Program-made: the position numbers and the translations under genes | The notes under the pieces: generated by a model | Database searches by the model: none | What the model saw: the letters and a program-made list of their open reading frames with translations, nothing else | Told to the model about the DNA's origin: nothing | DNA from: an uncultured Bacilli bacterium | GTDB lineage: Bacteria > Bacillota_I > Bacilli_A > RF39 > UBA660 | Reading direction: 5' to 3' | Assembly: GCA_947628565.1 (NCBI GenBank) | Contig: CANRAH010000005.1 | Location: forward strand, 22,614-86,613 | DNA: 64,000 bases | Shown here: one piece after another, positions 44,984 to 54,096 of the stretch | Numbering within the stretch: the stretch's first letter is position 1 | How the letters are laid out: every line of letters starts with the position of its first letter

Positions 44984-45391
44984 TTAAATTTCCAACCATA
45001 TATAGACGCCATCTTGTATTTGCGGTTTATATTTTAGACCACAATTAATATAGAAATCTCTATTGCCTAATGTTGGGCTTGCTTCTATGCATAACTTATC
45101 ACCTTTTTTTAAATTTTTTTTACATTGTTCTAATATATTAGTTATTACTAACTTTCCATATCCTCTTCCTTGAAATTCTGGTTTAACTATAATATCTGTT
45201 AGTAATCCCTTACAAGAATAATCGCCAACCAATCTTCCCATTGCAACAATTTTATTTTCTTCATATATTCCTACTACAATCATCGTATAATTTAATGCTT
45301 TTTCTAATTGTTCTAATTTAATATCTTTCCAATTTACTGATTTTCTCATTTCATAAAAGTTCTGTGGAGTTATTTTATATTTTATTTGCAT
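44984..45391 (-). CDS. GNAT family N-acetyltransferase
   Basis: 135 aa, near-minimal GNAT domain. Motif A is LTDIIVKPEFQGRGYGKLVI (about 68-87), preceded by IVAMGRLVGDYSCKG. It ends FYINCGLKYKPQIQDGVYIW, typical of the small YjhB/ElaA-like acetyltransferases. Substrate unknown. No obvious operon partner; lies between a repeat-flanked islet and another repeat copy. Confidence 0.88.
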   Translation of the reverse strand: MQIKYKITPQNFYEMRKSVNWKDIKLEQLEKALNYTMIVVGIYEENKIVAMGRLVGDYSCKGLLTDIIVKPEFQGRGYGKLVITNILEQCKKNLKKGDKLCIEASPTLGNRDFYINCGLKYKPQIQDGVYIWLEI

Positions 45392-45486
45392 ATAATTACC
45401 TCATTTTCAAATTACTATTTGGTTTGCTCAATATTATATCATGTTTTTTATTTAGTAGTTAAAAATATCATTTTATAAAAATTAAA

Positions 45487-45586
45487 AATTACACACTTCT
45501 AAATTTAAATATTTAAAAATTCTATTTTTTTCAATAAAATAAATTTTAAAACAAAACAATAAAATTTGAATTTATATTAAAGAAAC
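45487..45586. repeat. Recurrent AT-rich unit, copy 3 (R2)
   Basis: Same AT-rich block as at 43.8 and 60.1 kb (ACACACTTCTAAATTTAAAT on the plus strand) but without the GC hairpin, and followed at once by a plus-strand terminator. It aligns with the 60.1-kb copy on both sides of that copy's 131-codon ORF. Confidence 0.65.
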
Positions 45587-45623
45587 CCTAGTAGTAATTC
45601 AACTACTAGGCATATTTTTTTAT
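45587..45623 (+). terminator. Plus-strand terminator at R2
   Basis: CCTAGTAGT / ACTACTAGG stem followed by CATATTTTTTTA. No gene precedes it on this strand, so it looks like an orphan left after a deletion. Confidence 0.7.
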
Positions 45624-45701
45624 ATAAATTATAATTTGTTATCTTTTTTTGACTAGTTTTTTTCATTCTTTTGTTCTTAATAATCTAATAACCTTATTAT
45701 T

Positions 45702-46334
45702 CTAAAATTCTTTTTTTTCATATATTTTTTTAGATATTATATAAGATATATAAACCATAATAATAGCTACTATTATTAAAATTATTATTAAATAATCTTC
45801 TAAAAAGGCCAATGATTTTAAAACATTCGATAAATCTATATAATTTGCAAATAAACTACCAATAATAACTATCCCAAATACCAGTAAAAAAATACCAATT
45901 CTAGCTTTTTCTACACCAAATTTATAAATAATCGGATACATAAACGTTAAAACTAATAATGTTCCAAATAATGTACCAAACATTGTTACTAATATTTGTT
46001 CATAGTTAATAGTTTTTGTATTAACATAAGAAATAATAAAAGATAAAACAATTGTTATTATTGAAACAATAAGAGTCATTAAAATTGTTGTTATATATTT
46101 AGATTTTACACTATTTTTTCTTCCATTAGGTAGTGAAATAGAATAAGCATCCCATTTATTATAATTATCATAACTAAATGATGAAATCATTATCATTACA
46201 CACATAAATGGTAAGATAAATGATATATCCATTTTCCCCATTAAACCCATTATAGTATATACAATAATTAATACTCCTAGTAATTTAAAATTACTTTTAA
46301 TCATTGCTAAATCTTTTTTTATAAATCCTATCAT
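45702..46334 (-). CDS. ABC-2 type transporter permease
   Basis: 210 aa with six membrane spans and the small soluble loop YNKWDAYSISLPNGRKNSVKSK after the second span, typical of YtrC/D-like or BcrB-like permeases paired with GntR regulators. It starts directly after the ATPase gene (shared base at 46334). With the ATPase it forms an exporter likely linked to envelope stress or antibiotics. Confidence 0.85.
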   Translation of the reverse strand: MIGFIKKDLAMIKSNFKLLGVLIIVYTIMGLMGKMDISFILPFMCVMIMISSFSYDNYNKWDAYSISLPNGRKNSVKSKYITTILMTLIVSIITIVLSFIISYVNTKTINYEQILVTMFGTLFGTLLVLTFMYPIIYKFGVEKARIGIFLLVFGIVIIGSLFANYIDLSNVLKSLAFLEDYLIIILIIVAIIMVYISYIISKKIYEKKEF

Positions 46335-47191
46335 TATTCTTCCCCCTTAATCATTAAAACCATAAGGTCATCTAAAGTTATTTTATCAATTATAGAAATA
46401 TTATATTTGGTTTTAAATTCCTTTTTATTAGGAACCAATACCTCATATTCGTATTTTGATTTTTTATACTTAATATAATCTTTTTTATCAATATCTTTAA
46501 ACTCTTTTTCCGTACATTTTACTATTCCATATTTATCCAATAATTCATTAGTAGTTTTAGATAAAACAATTTCTCCGTTATTTATAAAAGTTATATAATC
46601 AGCAATATGTTCTAAATCAGTAGTAATATGGCTAGAAATAAAAATAGAACACTCATCTTTTTCTAATATACTTTGAAATATTTGAATTACTTCTGCTCTA
46701 GCTACTGGATCAAGACCTGATGTTGGTTCATCTAATATTAAAAGTTTAGGATGATGAGAAAGTGCTGTTGCTATTTCTAATTTTTTTCTCATACCTTTGG
46801 AAAAAGTTTTAATTTGTTTATTAGATAATAAAGAAAATTCTTTTAAATAATCATTAAATATTTTAGTATCCCAATTTTTATAAATACCTTTCATTGTATT
46901 ATTTATATCATTAGGTGTAAGAATTTCAGGAAAGAACATATCATCTAACACAACTCCAATATCTTCTTTTATTCTTTTTTCATCTTTACAATTATCTAAT
47001 CCAAAAATTTTAATTTCACCGCTATATGATTTAATAATGTCTAATATAGCTTTTATGGTTGTAGTTTTTCCAGCACCATTTTCACCAATAAAACCCATAA
47101 TCATACCTTTAGGCAAATTAAATGTTATATTTTTAAGTTCAAAGTTATCATATTTTTTACAAAGATTTTTAATTTCTAAAATATTTTCCAT
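46334..47191 (-). CDS. ABC transporter ATPase (YtrB-like)
   Basis: 285 aa. Walker A GENGAGKTTT (about 37-46), signature KTFSKGMRKKLEIA (about 133-146), Walker B KLLILDEPTSGLD (about 154-166) and the His-loop ISSHITTDLEHI. C-terminal extension without known domain. Drives the downstream permease; placed behind a GntR regulator as in Bacillus ytr. Confidence 0.94.
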   Translation of the reverse strand: MENILEIKNLCKKYDNFELKNITFNLPKGMIMGFIGENGAGKTTTIKAILDIIKSYSGEIKIFGLDNCKDEKRIKEDIGVVLDDMFFPEILTPNDINNTMKGIYKNWDTKIFNDYLKEFSLLSNKQIKTFSKGMRKKLEIATALSHHPKLLILDEPTSGLDPVARAEVIQIFQSILEKDECSIFISSHITTDLEHIADYITFINNGEIVLSKTTNELLDKYGIVKCTEKEFKDIDKKDYIKYKKSKYEYEVLVPNKKEFKTKYNISIIDKITLDDLMVLMIKGEE

Positions 47192-47193
47192 TT

Positions 47194-47571
47194 TTATTTA
47201 TCCTCCTCATACAATATATTTAACATTTCATTTAGCGTTTTCTTGTTTATATTATTCATTTTGGCAATAACAACTGCTTTATCCATAAGTTCTTCTATCT
47301 TATTTAATTGTTCTTCTAAAGCGACATCTTTATTTATTTTGGCAACATAGAAACCTTTGGATGGAACATTTTTCACATAACCCTCTTTAACTAATTCTTC
47401 ATAAGCATTTTTTGTTGTTATGACACTACAGCGAAGATCTTTAGCTAAAGTTCTTATGGATGGTAATAATTCATTTTCTTTTAATTCATTAGAAACTATT
47501 TTAACTTTTATTTGTTCTTTTATTTGTTCATAAATAGGAATACCATTTGAATTACTAATTATAATTTCCAT
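47194..47571 (-). CDS. GntR-family regulator, YtrA type
   Basis: 125 aa. Winged HTH at about 1-70 (PIYEQIKEQIKVKIVSNELK, ELLPSIRTLAKDLRCS, TTKNAYEELVKEGYV), then the short two-helix dimerisation tail characteristic of YtrA, with no ligand domain. It is the first gene of the ABC operon and probably represses it by the operator over its own promoter. Confidence 0.92.
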   Translation of the reverse strand: MEIIISNSNGIPIYEQIKEQIKVKIVSNELKENELLPSIRTLAKDLRCSVITTKNAYEELVKEGYVKNVPSKGFYVAKINKDVALEEQLNKIEELMDKAVVIAKMNNINKKTLNEMLNILYEEDK

Positions 47572-47581
47572 AGTTCACCTC

Positions 47582-47618
47582 TTCTGTATATATACATTAT
47601 ATACGGGTTATACACAAC
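47582..47618. promoter_or_regulatory. Candidate YtrA-type operator
   Basis: TGTGTATAAC and TATATATACA half-sites surround the -10 region. YtrA-family regulators bind such spaced GTGTAT-type inverted sites, so autorepression is likely. Confidence 0.5.
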
Positions 47619-47624
47619 TGTCAA
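47596..47624 (-). promoter_or_regulatory. Promoter of gntR-ABC operon
   Basis: Perfect consensus TTGACA (47619-47624), 17-bp spacer, TATAAT (47596-47601). Confidence 0.85.
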
Positions 47625-47700
47625 TACATATAATTAAAAAATATAAAAAAGCAAATCATTTAAGATATGCTCGATAAATTATAATTTGTATAAAATTATA

Positions 47701-47735
47701 TCATAAAAGACAGATAACCTTCAAACTATCTGTCT
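47701..47735 (-). terminator. Terminator of flavin reductase gene
   Basis: AGACAGATA / TATCTGTCT stem with 10-nt loop, followed by TTTATG on the minus strand. Confidence 0.65.
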
Positions 47736-47748
47736 ATACTCTATATTA

Positions 47749-48303
47749 TTATTTTTTTAGTTGTAACCCATCTTTGAAAGCATTTCCGACTCTCTCATTT
47801 ACTTTATAATATCCATGAGTATATGGATCAAATGCAATAGCATTAACTAATGATATGTCAACATTATCTCCATTCATTACTTTGTCATCAGCAGTAACAT
47901 TAACTACTTCGCCTATTACCCCACATTCTCCATATTCTATAAATTCACATTCTAAACATATTGGAAACTCATTGATAATTGGTGCATCAACATTTTCTGA
48001 CTTTGTAGCAGTTAAGCCACTATTTTCAAATTTATTTGGCGTATTATTTCCAGATACGATTCCGAAATAATCTGCTTCTACAACATGGTTGCTATCAGCT
48101 ATGCTAACAGTAAATGCTTTTCTCTCTTTAATATTTTTAACAGTTTTATGTGTTTCTGTTAAATTAAGTATTACTTGATTTCTTTCTAGCATTGTTCCCC
48201 ATGCAGCATTCATTACATCAATACTTCCATCTTCATTATAAGTGGCAATCATTAATACTGGCATTGGGAATATTCCCTCTGTAACTTTAATATTCTTTCT
48301 CAT
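47749..48303 (-). CDS. Flavin reductase family protein
   Basis: 184-aa FMN-binding split-barrel protein. Starts KVTEGIFPMPVLMIATYNED and has MNAAWGTMLERNQVILNLTETHKT and SGLTATKSENVDAPIIN, the pattern of flavin-reductase-like/FMN-binding oxidoreductases. Probably uses NAD(P)H with bound FMN; natural acceptor unknown. Monocistronic with readable promoter and terminator. Confidence 0.88.
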   Translation of the reverse strand: MRKNIKVTEGIFPMPVLMIATYNEDGSIDVMNAAWGTMLERNQVILNLTETHKTVKNIKERKAFTVSIADSNHVVEADYFGIVSGNNTPNKFENSGLTATKSENVDAPIINEFPICLECEFIEYGECGVIGEVVNVTADDKVMNGDNVDISLVNAIAFDPYTHGYYKVNERVGNAFKDGLQLKK

Positions 48304-48327
48304 AAAAGCCTCCTTTTATTTTTACTA

Positions 48328-48356
48328 ATATTATCATAAAAATTGATAATTTGCAA
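48328..48356 (-). promoter_or_regulatory. Promoter of flavin reductase gene
   Basis: -35 TTGCAA (48351-48356), 17-bp spacer ending in TGA, -10 TAATAT (48328-48333). Confidence 0.65.
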
Positions 48357-48444
48357 TAACTATTTGTTCTACAAATTACTATTTTTCTCACTAATTATTA
48401 TACAATGAAAAAAGCAAACCTTACATATAGTTTGCCCATTTCAA

Positions 48445-48620
48445 TTAATTATTATATTTTTCTTGAATTTTTTTAGGTAGTTCATCATACTTTATTTCTT
48501 CTCAAGAATTAACTCCAGTAATTTACATATATTCAATTTTTAAAAAAGCATCTTTAGAACATCCAGAACACAAAATTAAAGTTGTAACTTTGCTATTAAA
48601 AATATTACAATTTTTTTCAT
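48445..48620 (-). pseudogene. Decayed small lipoprotein gene
   Basis: Starts MKKIVIFLIAK, then one frame away LILCSGCSKDAFLKIEY with a lipobox (LCSGC), and ends KYDELPKKIQEKYNN. At least one frameshift and two in-frame stops disrupt it. It looks like a broken secreted lipoprotein. Confidence 0.4.
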
Positions 48621-48632
48621 TAAATCACCATC

Positions 48633-48992
48633 TTAACAATTATTTATTTCTAATTGAAGAAATTTCACTAAGTTTAAATCTCCTTTATCTAAAAATATTC
48701 CATTTAATTTTTCTGTATTTTCTTTTAATTCAATACTAGAATTTCCAGTTAATAAAATAAATTTTGAATTATAATTATTATTTTTTAAAAATTTCAAAAT
48801 AGTAAGACCATTATCACATCCCATATCATAATCAGAAATAATTACATCAAATTTAATCTTCTTAATATTATTAATAGCTTCTTCCACATTAGAAGCTGTT
48901 ATAACATTTAAAAATTTATATTTTAAAGCATAAGATAAAGTCCCAAGAAAAATTTTACTATCATCCACTAACAATATTGTTTTCAGCATCAT
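48633..48992 (-). CDS. Stand-alone response-regulator receiver protein
   Basis: 119 aa from MMLKTILLVDDSK, after GAAGGTG. CheY fold: acidic pocket VDDSK, phospho-acceptor Asp in VIISDYDMG (about residue 61), Thr in LLTGNSS, Lys in FLDKGD. No output domain. Its start lies inside the last codons of the VanZ-RDD gene in another frame (32-bp overlap), so the two are coupled. The partner kinase is not evident; BceS is encoded nearby but has its own regulator. Confidence 0.82.
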   Translation of the reverse strand: MMLKTILLVDDSKIFLGTLSYALKYKFLNVITASNVEEAINNIKKIKFDVIISDYDMGCDNGLTILKFLKNNNYNSKFILLTGNSSIELKENTEKLNGIFLDKGDLNLVKFLQLEINNC

Positions 48993-50085
48993 CACCTTCT
49001 TTTTTAATAGTGCTAACATATTTTACTTTAAAAAAATTATCATAATATATTTTTTTATCTTTAAATAAAGCAAATACATTTATTAAATAAAATATAAGTA
49101 TTCCTAAAAAAGCTATAATAAGTAATAAAAATTCTTGTGTAGCATTTAAATTAAAATTATTAGCTATAAAGAAAATTATAATAAAAGTTATAAATATACT
49201 ACCGAAATAATATAAAAATAAGAAAATGATTCGGAGTGTTATTTTAATAAATCTATATTTTTTAAATTCTAATCTTACATTTAAAAATTTACTACCTAAA
49301 GTTTGTCCGTTTTTAAAATATGGATAGATGATGAAGTAAATAACAAATACAAATAAAGGTATATACTTATCGCTTATAAACAAAGAAATAAATGTAAAAA
49401 TAAGAATATATAAGAAACAATCTAAAGAAAACATTGTTATTCTTCTAAATCCAGATACTATTTTTCCTGCTTCTAATGAATCTTCATCTATTTTTTCTCT
49501 TGTGGGTAAGAAATTATCTACAAATCCCATTATAAAATATCCAATTATTCCTCCTAATGTATTCATAATTAAATCATCAACATCAAATACTCTATATGGA
49601 TATGAATATAGCCCATACAATCCTGTAAGCTGTGTTAATTCAAAAAATAAACTTAAAATAAAACTTATAAATAATGTTTTCTTAAAATTACATTTAAAGT
49701 AATATCTTAAATACATTCCAAAAGGAATAGTCATAAAAATATTAAAGATAACTGTATAAAAACATGGCTCTTTTATCGCTTTTAAATAAGTGGTAGGTTC
49801 ATTTATTACAAAAGATGATTCTCTTATAAAATCGTTAATAAATCCAAAAGGAATTAGTTTTATCATATTTGGTTTATATATTACCTCTTCTTTATTTGGT
49901 AAAGGTAAAATAACTAAAAAATATATTGTTATCAAATAAAGAATAAATGAATATACAATTAAAACTCTAAAGGGATTAATTGATCCGTATTTATGATATT
50001 GATGTAATACAAAGGGAATTGAAAATAATAATGCTATTAAAGGAAAAACTACAATAGCTGTTTTAATTGAAATAAAATAACTCAT
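48961..50085 (-). CDS. VanZ-RDD membrane protein
   Basis: 374 aa. VanZ-like domain (about 35-185) with YLVILPLP-type FLVILPLPNKEEV, SLFFELTQLTGL and FDVDDLIMNTLGGIIGYF; then an RDD domain (about 215-350) with RRITMFSLDCFLYI and KNGQTLGSKFLNVRL. VanZ proteins give low-level glycopeptide or lipoglycopeptide resistance in some hosts. It follows bceB in the same direction. Its ribosome site is separated from the ATG by a hairpin (see 50086-50125). Confidence 0.9.
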   Translation of the reverse strand: MSYFISIKTAIVVFPLIALLFSIPFVLHQYHKYGSINPFRVLIVYSFILYLITIYFLVILPLPNKEEVIYKPNMIKLIPFGFINDFIRESSFVINEPTTYLKAIKEPCFYTVIFNIFMTIPFGMYLRYYFKCNFKKTLFISFILSLFFELTQLTGLYGLYSYPYRVFDVDDLIMNTLGGIIGYFIMGFVDNFLPTREKIDEDSLEAGKIVSGFRRITMFSLDCFLYILIFTFISLFISDKYIPLFVFVIYFIIYPYFKNGQTLGSKFLNVRLEFKKYRFIKITLRIIFLFLYYFGSIFITFIIIFFIANNFNLNATQEFLLLIIAFLGILIFYLINVFALFKDKKIYYDNFFKVKYVSTIKKEGDDAENNIVSG

Positions 50086-50125
50086 ATTGTAAAAGGGATT
50101 AGTAAAAAACTAATCCCCCTCCTCC
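50086..50125 (-). promoter_or_regulatory. Shine-Dalgarno - hairpin - start arrangement before VanZ-RDD gene
   Basis: GGAGGAGG (50118-50125) is followed by a 9-bp hairpin GGGATTAGT / ACTAATCCC (50095-50117) and then nine bases before the ATG at 50085. No other purine-rich site is near the start. Linear spacing is far too long; folding of the hairpin would set it to about 9 nt. The hairpin might also act as a partial terminator (TTTTAC follows). Confidence 0.6.
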
Positions 50126-50160
50126 AATAATCAAATATATTACTAATAATTTGTAACATA

Positions 50161-52236
50161 TTAATATCTTTCCTTTATTATACTTTTACTACAAGAATAA
50201 GTAATTAAGAAATATCCACCATAGATAATAACAATAAATATAGCTGTTGCGATAATAGATGGTAATAACTCATTTGTTCCAAATACTTCTAATATTTTAA
50301 CTGCAAACATTATTCCAAAGATAGAATGAATTAAAGCAAGTATTAAAGGTAGCATAAAGAATATTGCAATTTGTCTAAATAATGCTTTATTAATCATTTT
50401 TTCATCTGTACCAATTTTTCTTAACATTTTAAATCTTTCTTTATTATCACTACTTTCAGATAATTCTTTTAAACCTAAAATTGCTGCACTACTAATTAAG
50501 AAAATTACTCCTAAATAAAGACCAATGAATGTAACCATAGCTGATAATCCTACTGTTGCTTCTTTAATAGCAAGTTTAGTTGAACCACTTGGAAGTAAAT
50601 AAACACTCGCTTTTGACTCTTTATCTAACTCATTTATATTATTTTCTATTTCCATTATTTCATCTTTGTTTGTTGTTTTATAATTACCTATCAAATGATT
50701 TTGTACTAAATATTCTTCATCTATAATATTATCAGGCACTAAAATAATTCCTGTATTAATATGTTGACTAGACATTTCCAAAAATCCATCTTGGCATGAA
50801 TCATATTTAGGTTTGAGAGTGTGTCCAAATAAATTGATGTTTTCATTATTGGCTAAAGCAAGATTCCTTATTTTAACCATAGAAGTGAAATCAGCAACAA
50901 TCATGTATTCATCATTATTTAAAGAATATTCTTTAATACCATAAAATTTTGCTACTCTATTATAATCACTAATTTTCATAATAGATTCCATTGTATCATA
51001 AGCCAAAAAAGGAAATTGTGTTCTAACACTATCTAATCTTGAACCTAATGTATGATTTAATGTTAGATCTGGTGTTGCATAAGTATTTACTTCTATATAA
51101 TCTTTAAAGTAAGAAGTAATATCAAAATCAAATAATTCAAACATTTCTTTGGCTGTATAGTGAGAGTTTTTTATTTGAGAATCATTATATCCATAATTTC
51201 TATATTTTTCATAATACTTATCCATATTCATATTAACTGTGAACATAGCATCTACTGGAGCAAGTTCTTTAATATTAGCATTCATAGAGTTTTTCATAGT
51301 AAGACAAGCAGATAATAAACAAATTGTTATGAATAACATTAAACAAATAATTGTTGTTGAAAATACTGTTGTGTTAATTTTGCTTGAAAATTGTCTTAAT
51401 GTGAAACTATTTAATCCCTTATAGTAGAACTTCTTGATACTCATTGCAATTCTTAAAATTAATCCTGATAAAGACCAGAAAATAAAGAATGTACTTACTG
51501 CACCCATTATAATAGGTATTAATATGTCAGTAACTTCTTGTAAAGTTAAAAATTCTGCTGTTACCATGTGGTATGCTTTTCCAAGTACAATACAAGAAAT
51601 TATGAAAATAATAATACATAAATAAGGATTTTTTAATTTAATTTTTTCACTTGTTTTTGCACCATTTAATAAATCAATTAATTTACATTTGCTAACACTA
51701 TAAGTATTAAATATCATAACAAGTAAATACATAATACTAAAATAAATAATTGTTTTAATACAAGCAGATGATGAAAATACAAATGCAAACTTTGTGAGAT
51801 TTGCTTCAAACATATTGGCAACAACTAAACTCATAGCTTGTGATAGTAACACCCCAAGTCCTAATCCAACCAAGAGTGAAATAATACCAATAAACAATGT
51901 TTCAAAAAATAATATTAAAGATATTTTTCTTTTACTCATACCTAAAGTTAAATAAATTCCAAACTCTTTATTTCTTCGTTTCATTAAGAATCTTGAAGCA
52001 TATATAATAAGAAATCCTAATATAAATGATACAAATACACTAACCCCAGATAACATTGTCATCATAAGATCAATTAATTCTGCTGTTGATGATGAAACAT
52101 CCATCATAACCGTTTGACTATCTAAGGCATTAAAAACATAGAATATTGCTACACCAAGAATAAGTGTAAAAAAGTAGATGGCATAGTCTTTAATACTTTT
52201 CTTGATGTTTTTAAGTGATAACTTACAAAGCATCAT
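50161..52236 (-). CDS. bceB: BceB-type ABC transporter permease
   Basis: 691 aa. Ten membrane helices with one large extracellular domain between TM7 and TM8 (about 310-530), the BceB layout. N-terminus [20 protein letters not shown] and RRNKEFGIYLTLGMSKRKIS are typical FtsX-like permease blocks. With BceA and the BceRS system it detects and removes peptide antibiotics from lipid II-cycle targets. Overlaps bceA by 14 bp. Confidence 0.92.
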   Translation of the reverse strand: MMLCKLSLKNIKKSIKDYAIYFFTLILGVAIFYVFNALDSQTVMMDVSSSTAELIDLMMTMLSGVSVFVSFILGFLIIYASRFLMKRRNKEFGIYLTLGMSKRKISLILFFETLFIGIISLLVGLGLGVLLSQAMSLVVANMFEANLTKFAFVFSSSACIKTIIYFSIMYLLVMIFNTYSVSKCKLIDLLNGAKTSEKIKLKNPYLCIIIFIISCIVLGKAYHMVTAEFLTLQEVTDILIPIIMGAVSTFFIFWSLSGLILRIAMSIKKFYYKGLNSFTLRQFSSKINTTVFSTTIICLMLFITICLLSACLTMKNSMNANIKELAPVDAMFTVNMNMDKYYEKYRNYGYNDSQIKNSHYTAKEMFELFDFDITSYFKDYIEVNTYATPDLTLNHTLGSRLDSVRTQFPFLAYDTMESIMKISDYNRVAKFYGIKEYSLNNDEYMIVADFTSMVKIRNLALANNENINLFGHTLKPKYDSCQDGFLEMSSQHINTGIILVPDNIIDEEYLVQNHLIGNYKTTNKDEIMEIENNINELDKESKASVYLLPSGSTKLAIKEATVGLSAMVTFIGLYLGVIFLISSAAILGLKELSESSDNKERFKMLRKIGTDEKMINKALFRQIAIFFMLPLILALIHSIFGIMFAVKILEVFGTNELLPSIIATAIFIVIIYGGYFLITYSCSKSIIKERY

Positions 52237-52987
52237 TCAAATCGCCACCAAGTAAAGTTACAACATCAATAATCTTATCAAAAAATTCTTTACGAGTATC
52301 GTTACCTTTACGAATCTCTTTAAAAATTTTACCATCTTTGATAAAGATTACTCTTCGTGCGTAACTAGCTGTGAAAGCATCATGTGTAACCATAAGTATA
52401 GTTGCTCCTAGTTCATCTAAATAGTTAAATTTTTCTAGTAACATTTTAGATGATTTAGAATCTAATGCTCCTGTTGGCTCATCTGCTAAAATAAGTTTAG
52501 GATCTGTAACAATAGCTCTTGCACTTGCTACTCTTTGTTTTTGTCCTCCACTCATTTGATATGGATACTTATTTAAAACATCTTTTATATCTAATTCTTC
52601 AGCAACTTTCTTTATCTTTTGTTCTATTGAAGATGGACTAACATTTTGAATAGACAAAGCAAGAGCAATATTTTCATAAGCTGTTAAAGTATCTAATAAA
52701 TTAAAATCTTGGAAGATAAATCCTAATTCTTCTCTTCTAAATTTATTAAGTTCATTACCCTTTAATTTAGTAATATCAAATCCTCCGACAAAAATATGTC
52801 CTGCTGTAACTTTATCAATCGTAGAAATACAATTTAAAAGAGTTGTTTTACCTGAACCAGATGCTCCCATGATAGCCACAAATTCACCTTTTTCTACTTC
52901 AAAAGATAAATTATCAATCGCTTTTGTTAAAGATGAACGACTACCATAGTATTTTTCAATTTTGTCAACTTTTAAAATATTTTCCAT
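52223..52987 (-). CDS. bceA: BceA-type ABC transporter ATPase
   Basis: 254 aa from [15 protein letters not shown], after AAAGGAG. Walker [13 protein letters not shown] (about 40-51), signature [16 protein letters not shown] (about 144-159), Walker [13 protein letters not shown]. MacB/LolD-like class. Forms the flux-sensing transporter with BceB. A BceR-type box lies upstream, in the gap after bceS. Confidence 0.95.
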   Translation of the reverse strand: MENILKVDKIEKYYGSRSSLTKAIDNLSFEVEKGEFVAIMGASGSGKTTLLNCISTIDKVTAGHIFVGGFDITKLKGNELNKFRREELGFIFQDFNLLDTLTAYENIALALSIQNVSPSSIEQKIKKVAEELDIKDVLNKYPYQMSGGQKQRVASARAIVTDPKLILADEPTGALDSKSSKMLLEKFNYLDELGATILMVTHDAFTASYARRVIFIKDGKIFKEIRKGNDTRKEFFDKIIDVVTLLGGDLNDAL

Positions 52988-53056
52988 AAAAATTTTTCTC
53001 CTTTCGTAAACATAATAATCCAAAAAAACTATTTTGTCGTTCGTTTAATATTACAG

Positions 53057-53078
53057 AACATTACAATTTTGTAACATT
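53057..53078. promoter_or_regulatory. Candidate BceR box upstream of bceAB
   Basis: Palindrome AATGTTACAAAATTGTAATG (minus strand; core TTACAAAATTGTAA, 53061-53074), matching the box before bceR in 19 of 22 positions including all of the core but one. Confidence 0.7.
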
Positions 53079-54096
53079 ACTTTAAAACATCATAAAATTT
53101 GTTTTTTGCGAATGTTATATAAACTTTTGTATATTCATTATATTTAGACTCTATATCTATTTTATGTCCTAATTTTTTACACATATTTTTGGCAATAAAT
53201 AATCCCATTCCAGTAGATTTATTAGTATTTCTTCCATTTTCTCCTGTAAATGATTTATCAAATACTTGTTTTAAATCCGATTTCTTAATTCCTATACCAT
53301 TATCCTCAATTACTAAAGTTGTTTTTTCTTGTGCCTCTTGAACAAATATTTTAATATAAGAATTATCAATATTTCTTTTATACTTAATACTATTATTAAC
53401 TATTTGACCTAAAATAAATTCTAACCATTTAGAATCCGTTAATATTTTATAATCAACATTTTCTACAATATAATCTATTTTATTTTCTAATAAGTCATCC
53501 ATATTTTTAAGACCAACATTTTTAATAACTTTTGATAAATCTACTTCTTTTATTAGGTAATCCTTTTCAGCATTTTCACTTCTAGCATAATAAAGAACTT
53601 GATCTACATAATCCTCTAATCTTTTTAATTGTAATTTTGTTTTTTTATCAAATTGTTCTTTATGATTATTACTCATTAAAACTAAAGTAGAAAGTGGAAT
53701 TTTAACTTCATGAATCCACATTTCAATATACTCTTTAAAATCTTGTAAATGTTCTTCTATTAGTCTTACATTTTCATTCATTGATTTATTGATTTCATAT
53801 AATGCTTGATATAATAATTCTCCTTCATAAAATTCTGGTTTAGATAAAGTTTCTAAAACTAAATAACTTTTATCAAGAGATTCAATATTTGCAAGTAGAT
53901 TATCATAAAATTTTTTCTTTCTAAAATAAGGTATTAATAAAATGAATAGAAAACAAATAACATATAGAAATGATGAAGAAATAATAACGGATCTGTCCAC
54001 TTTAAATGCAAAGAAGATAAGTAAATTGAAAACATAACAAACAATAAATACTAATAACTTATATAAATTATCTTTAAAATACGCACCTATTTTCAT
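53077..54096 (-). CDS. bceS: BceS-type intramembrane-sensing histidine kinase
   Basis: 339 aa. Two membrane helices (about 12-30 and 36-55) with almost no outside loop, the mark of intramembrane-sensing kinases that take their signal from BceAB. Phospho-His in WIHEVKIPLS (about 129), N box GQIVNNSIKYKR, G1 VIEDNGIGIKKSD, G2 STGMGLFIAKNM. The start overlaps the bceR stop (ATGA). Confidence 0.93.
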   Translation of the reverse strand: MKIGAYFKDNLYKLLVFIVCYVFNLLIFFAFKVDRSVIISSSFLYVICFLFILLIPYFRKKKFYDNLLANIESLDKSYLVLETLSKPEFYEGELLYQALYEINKSMNENVRLIEEHLQDFKEYIEMWIHEVKIPLSTLVLMSNNHKEQFDKKTKLQLKRLEDYVDQVLYYARSENAEKDYLIKEVDLSKVIKNVGLKNMDDLLENKIDYIVENVDYKILTDSKWLEFILGQIVNNSIKYKRNIDNSYIKIFVQEAQEKTTLVIEDNGIGIKKSDLKQVFDKSFTGENGRNTNKSTGMGLFIAKNMCKKLGHKIDIESKYNEYTKVYITFAKNKFYDVLK

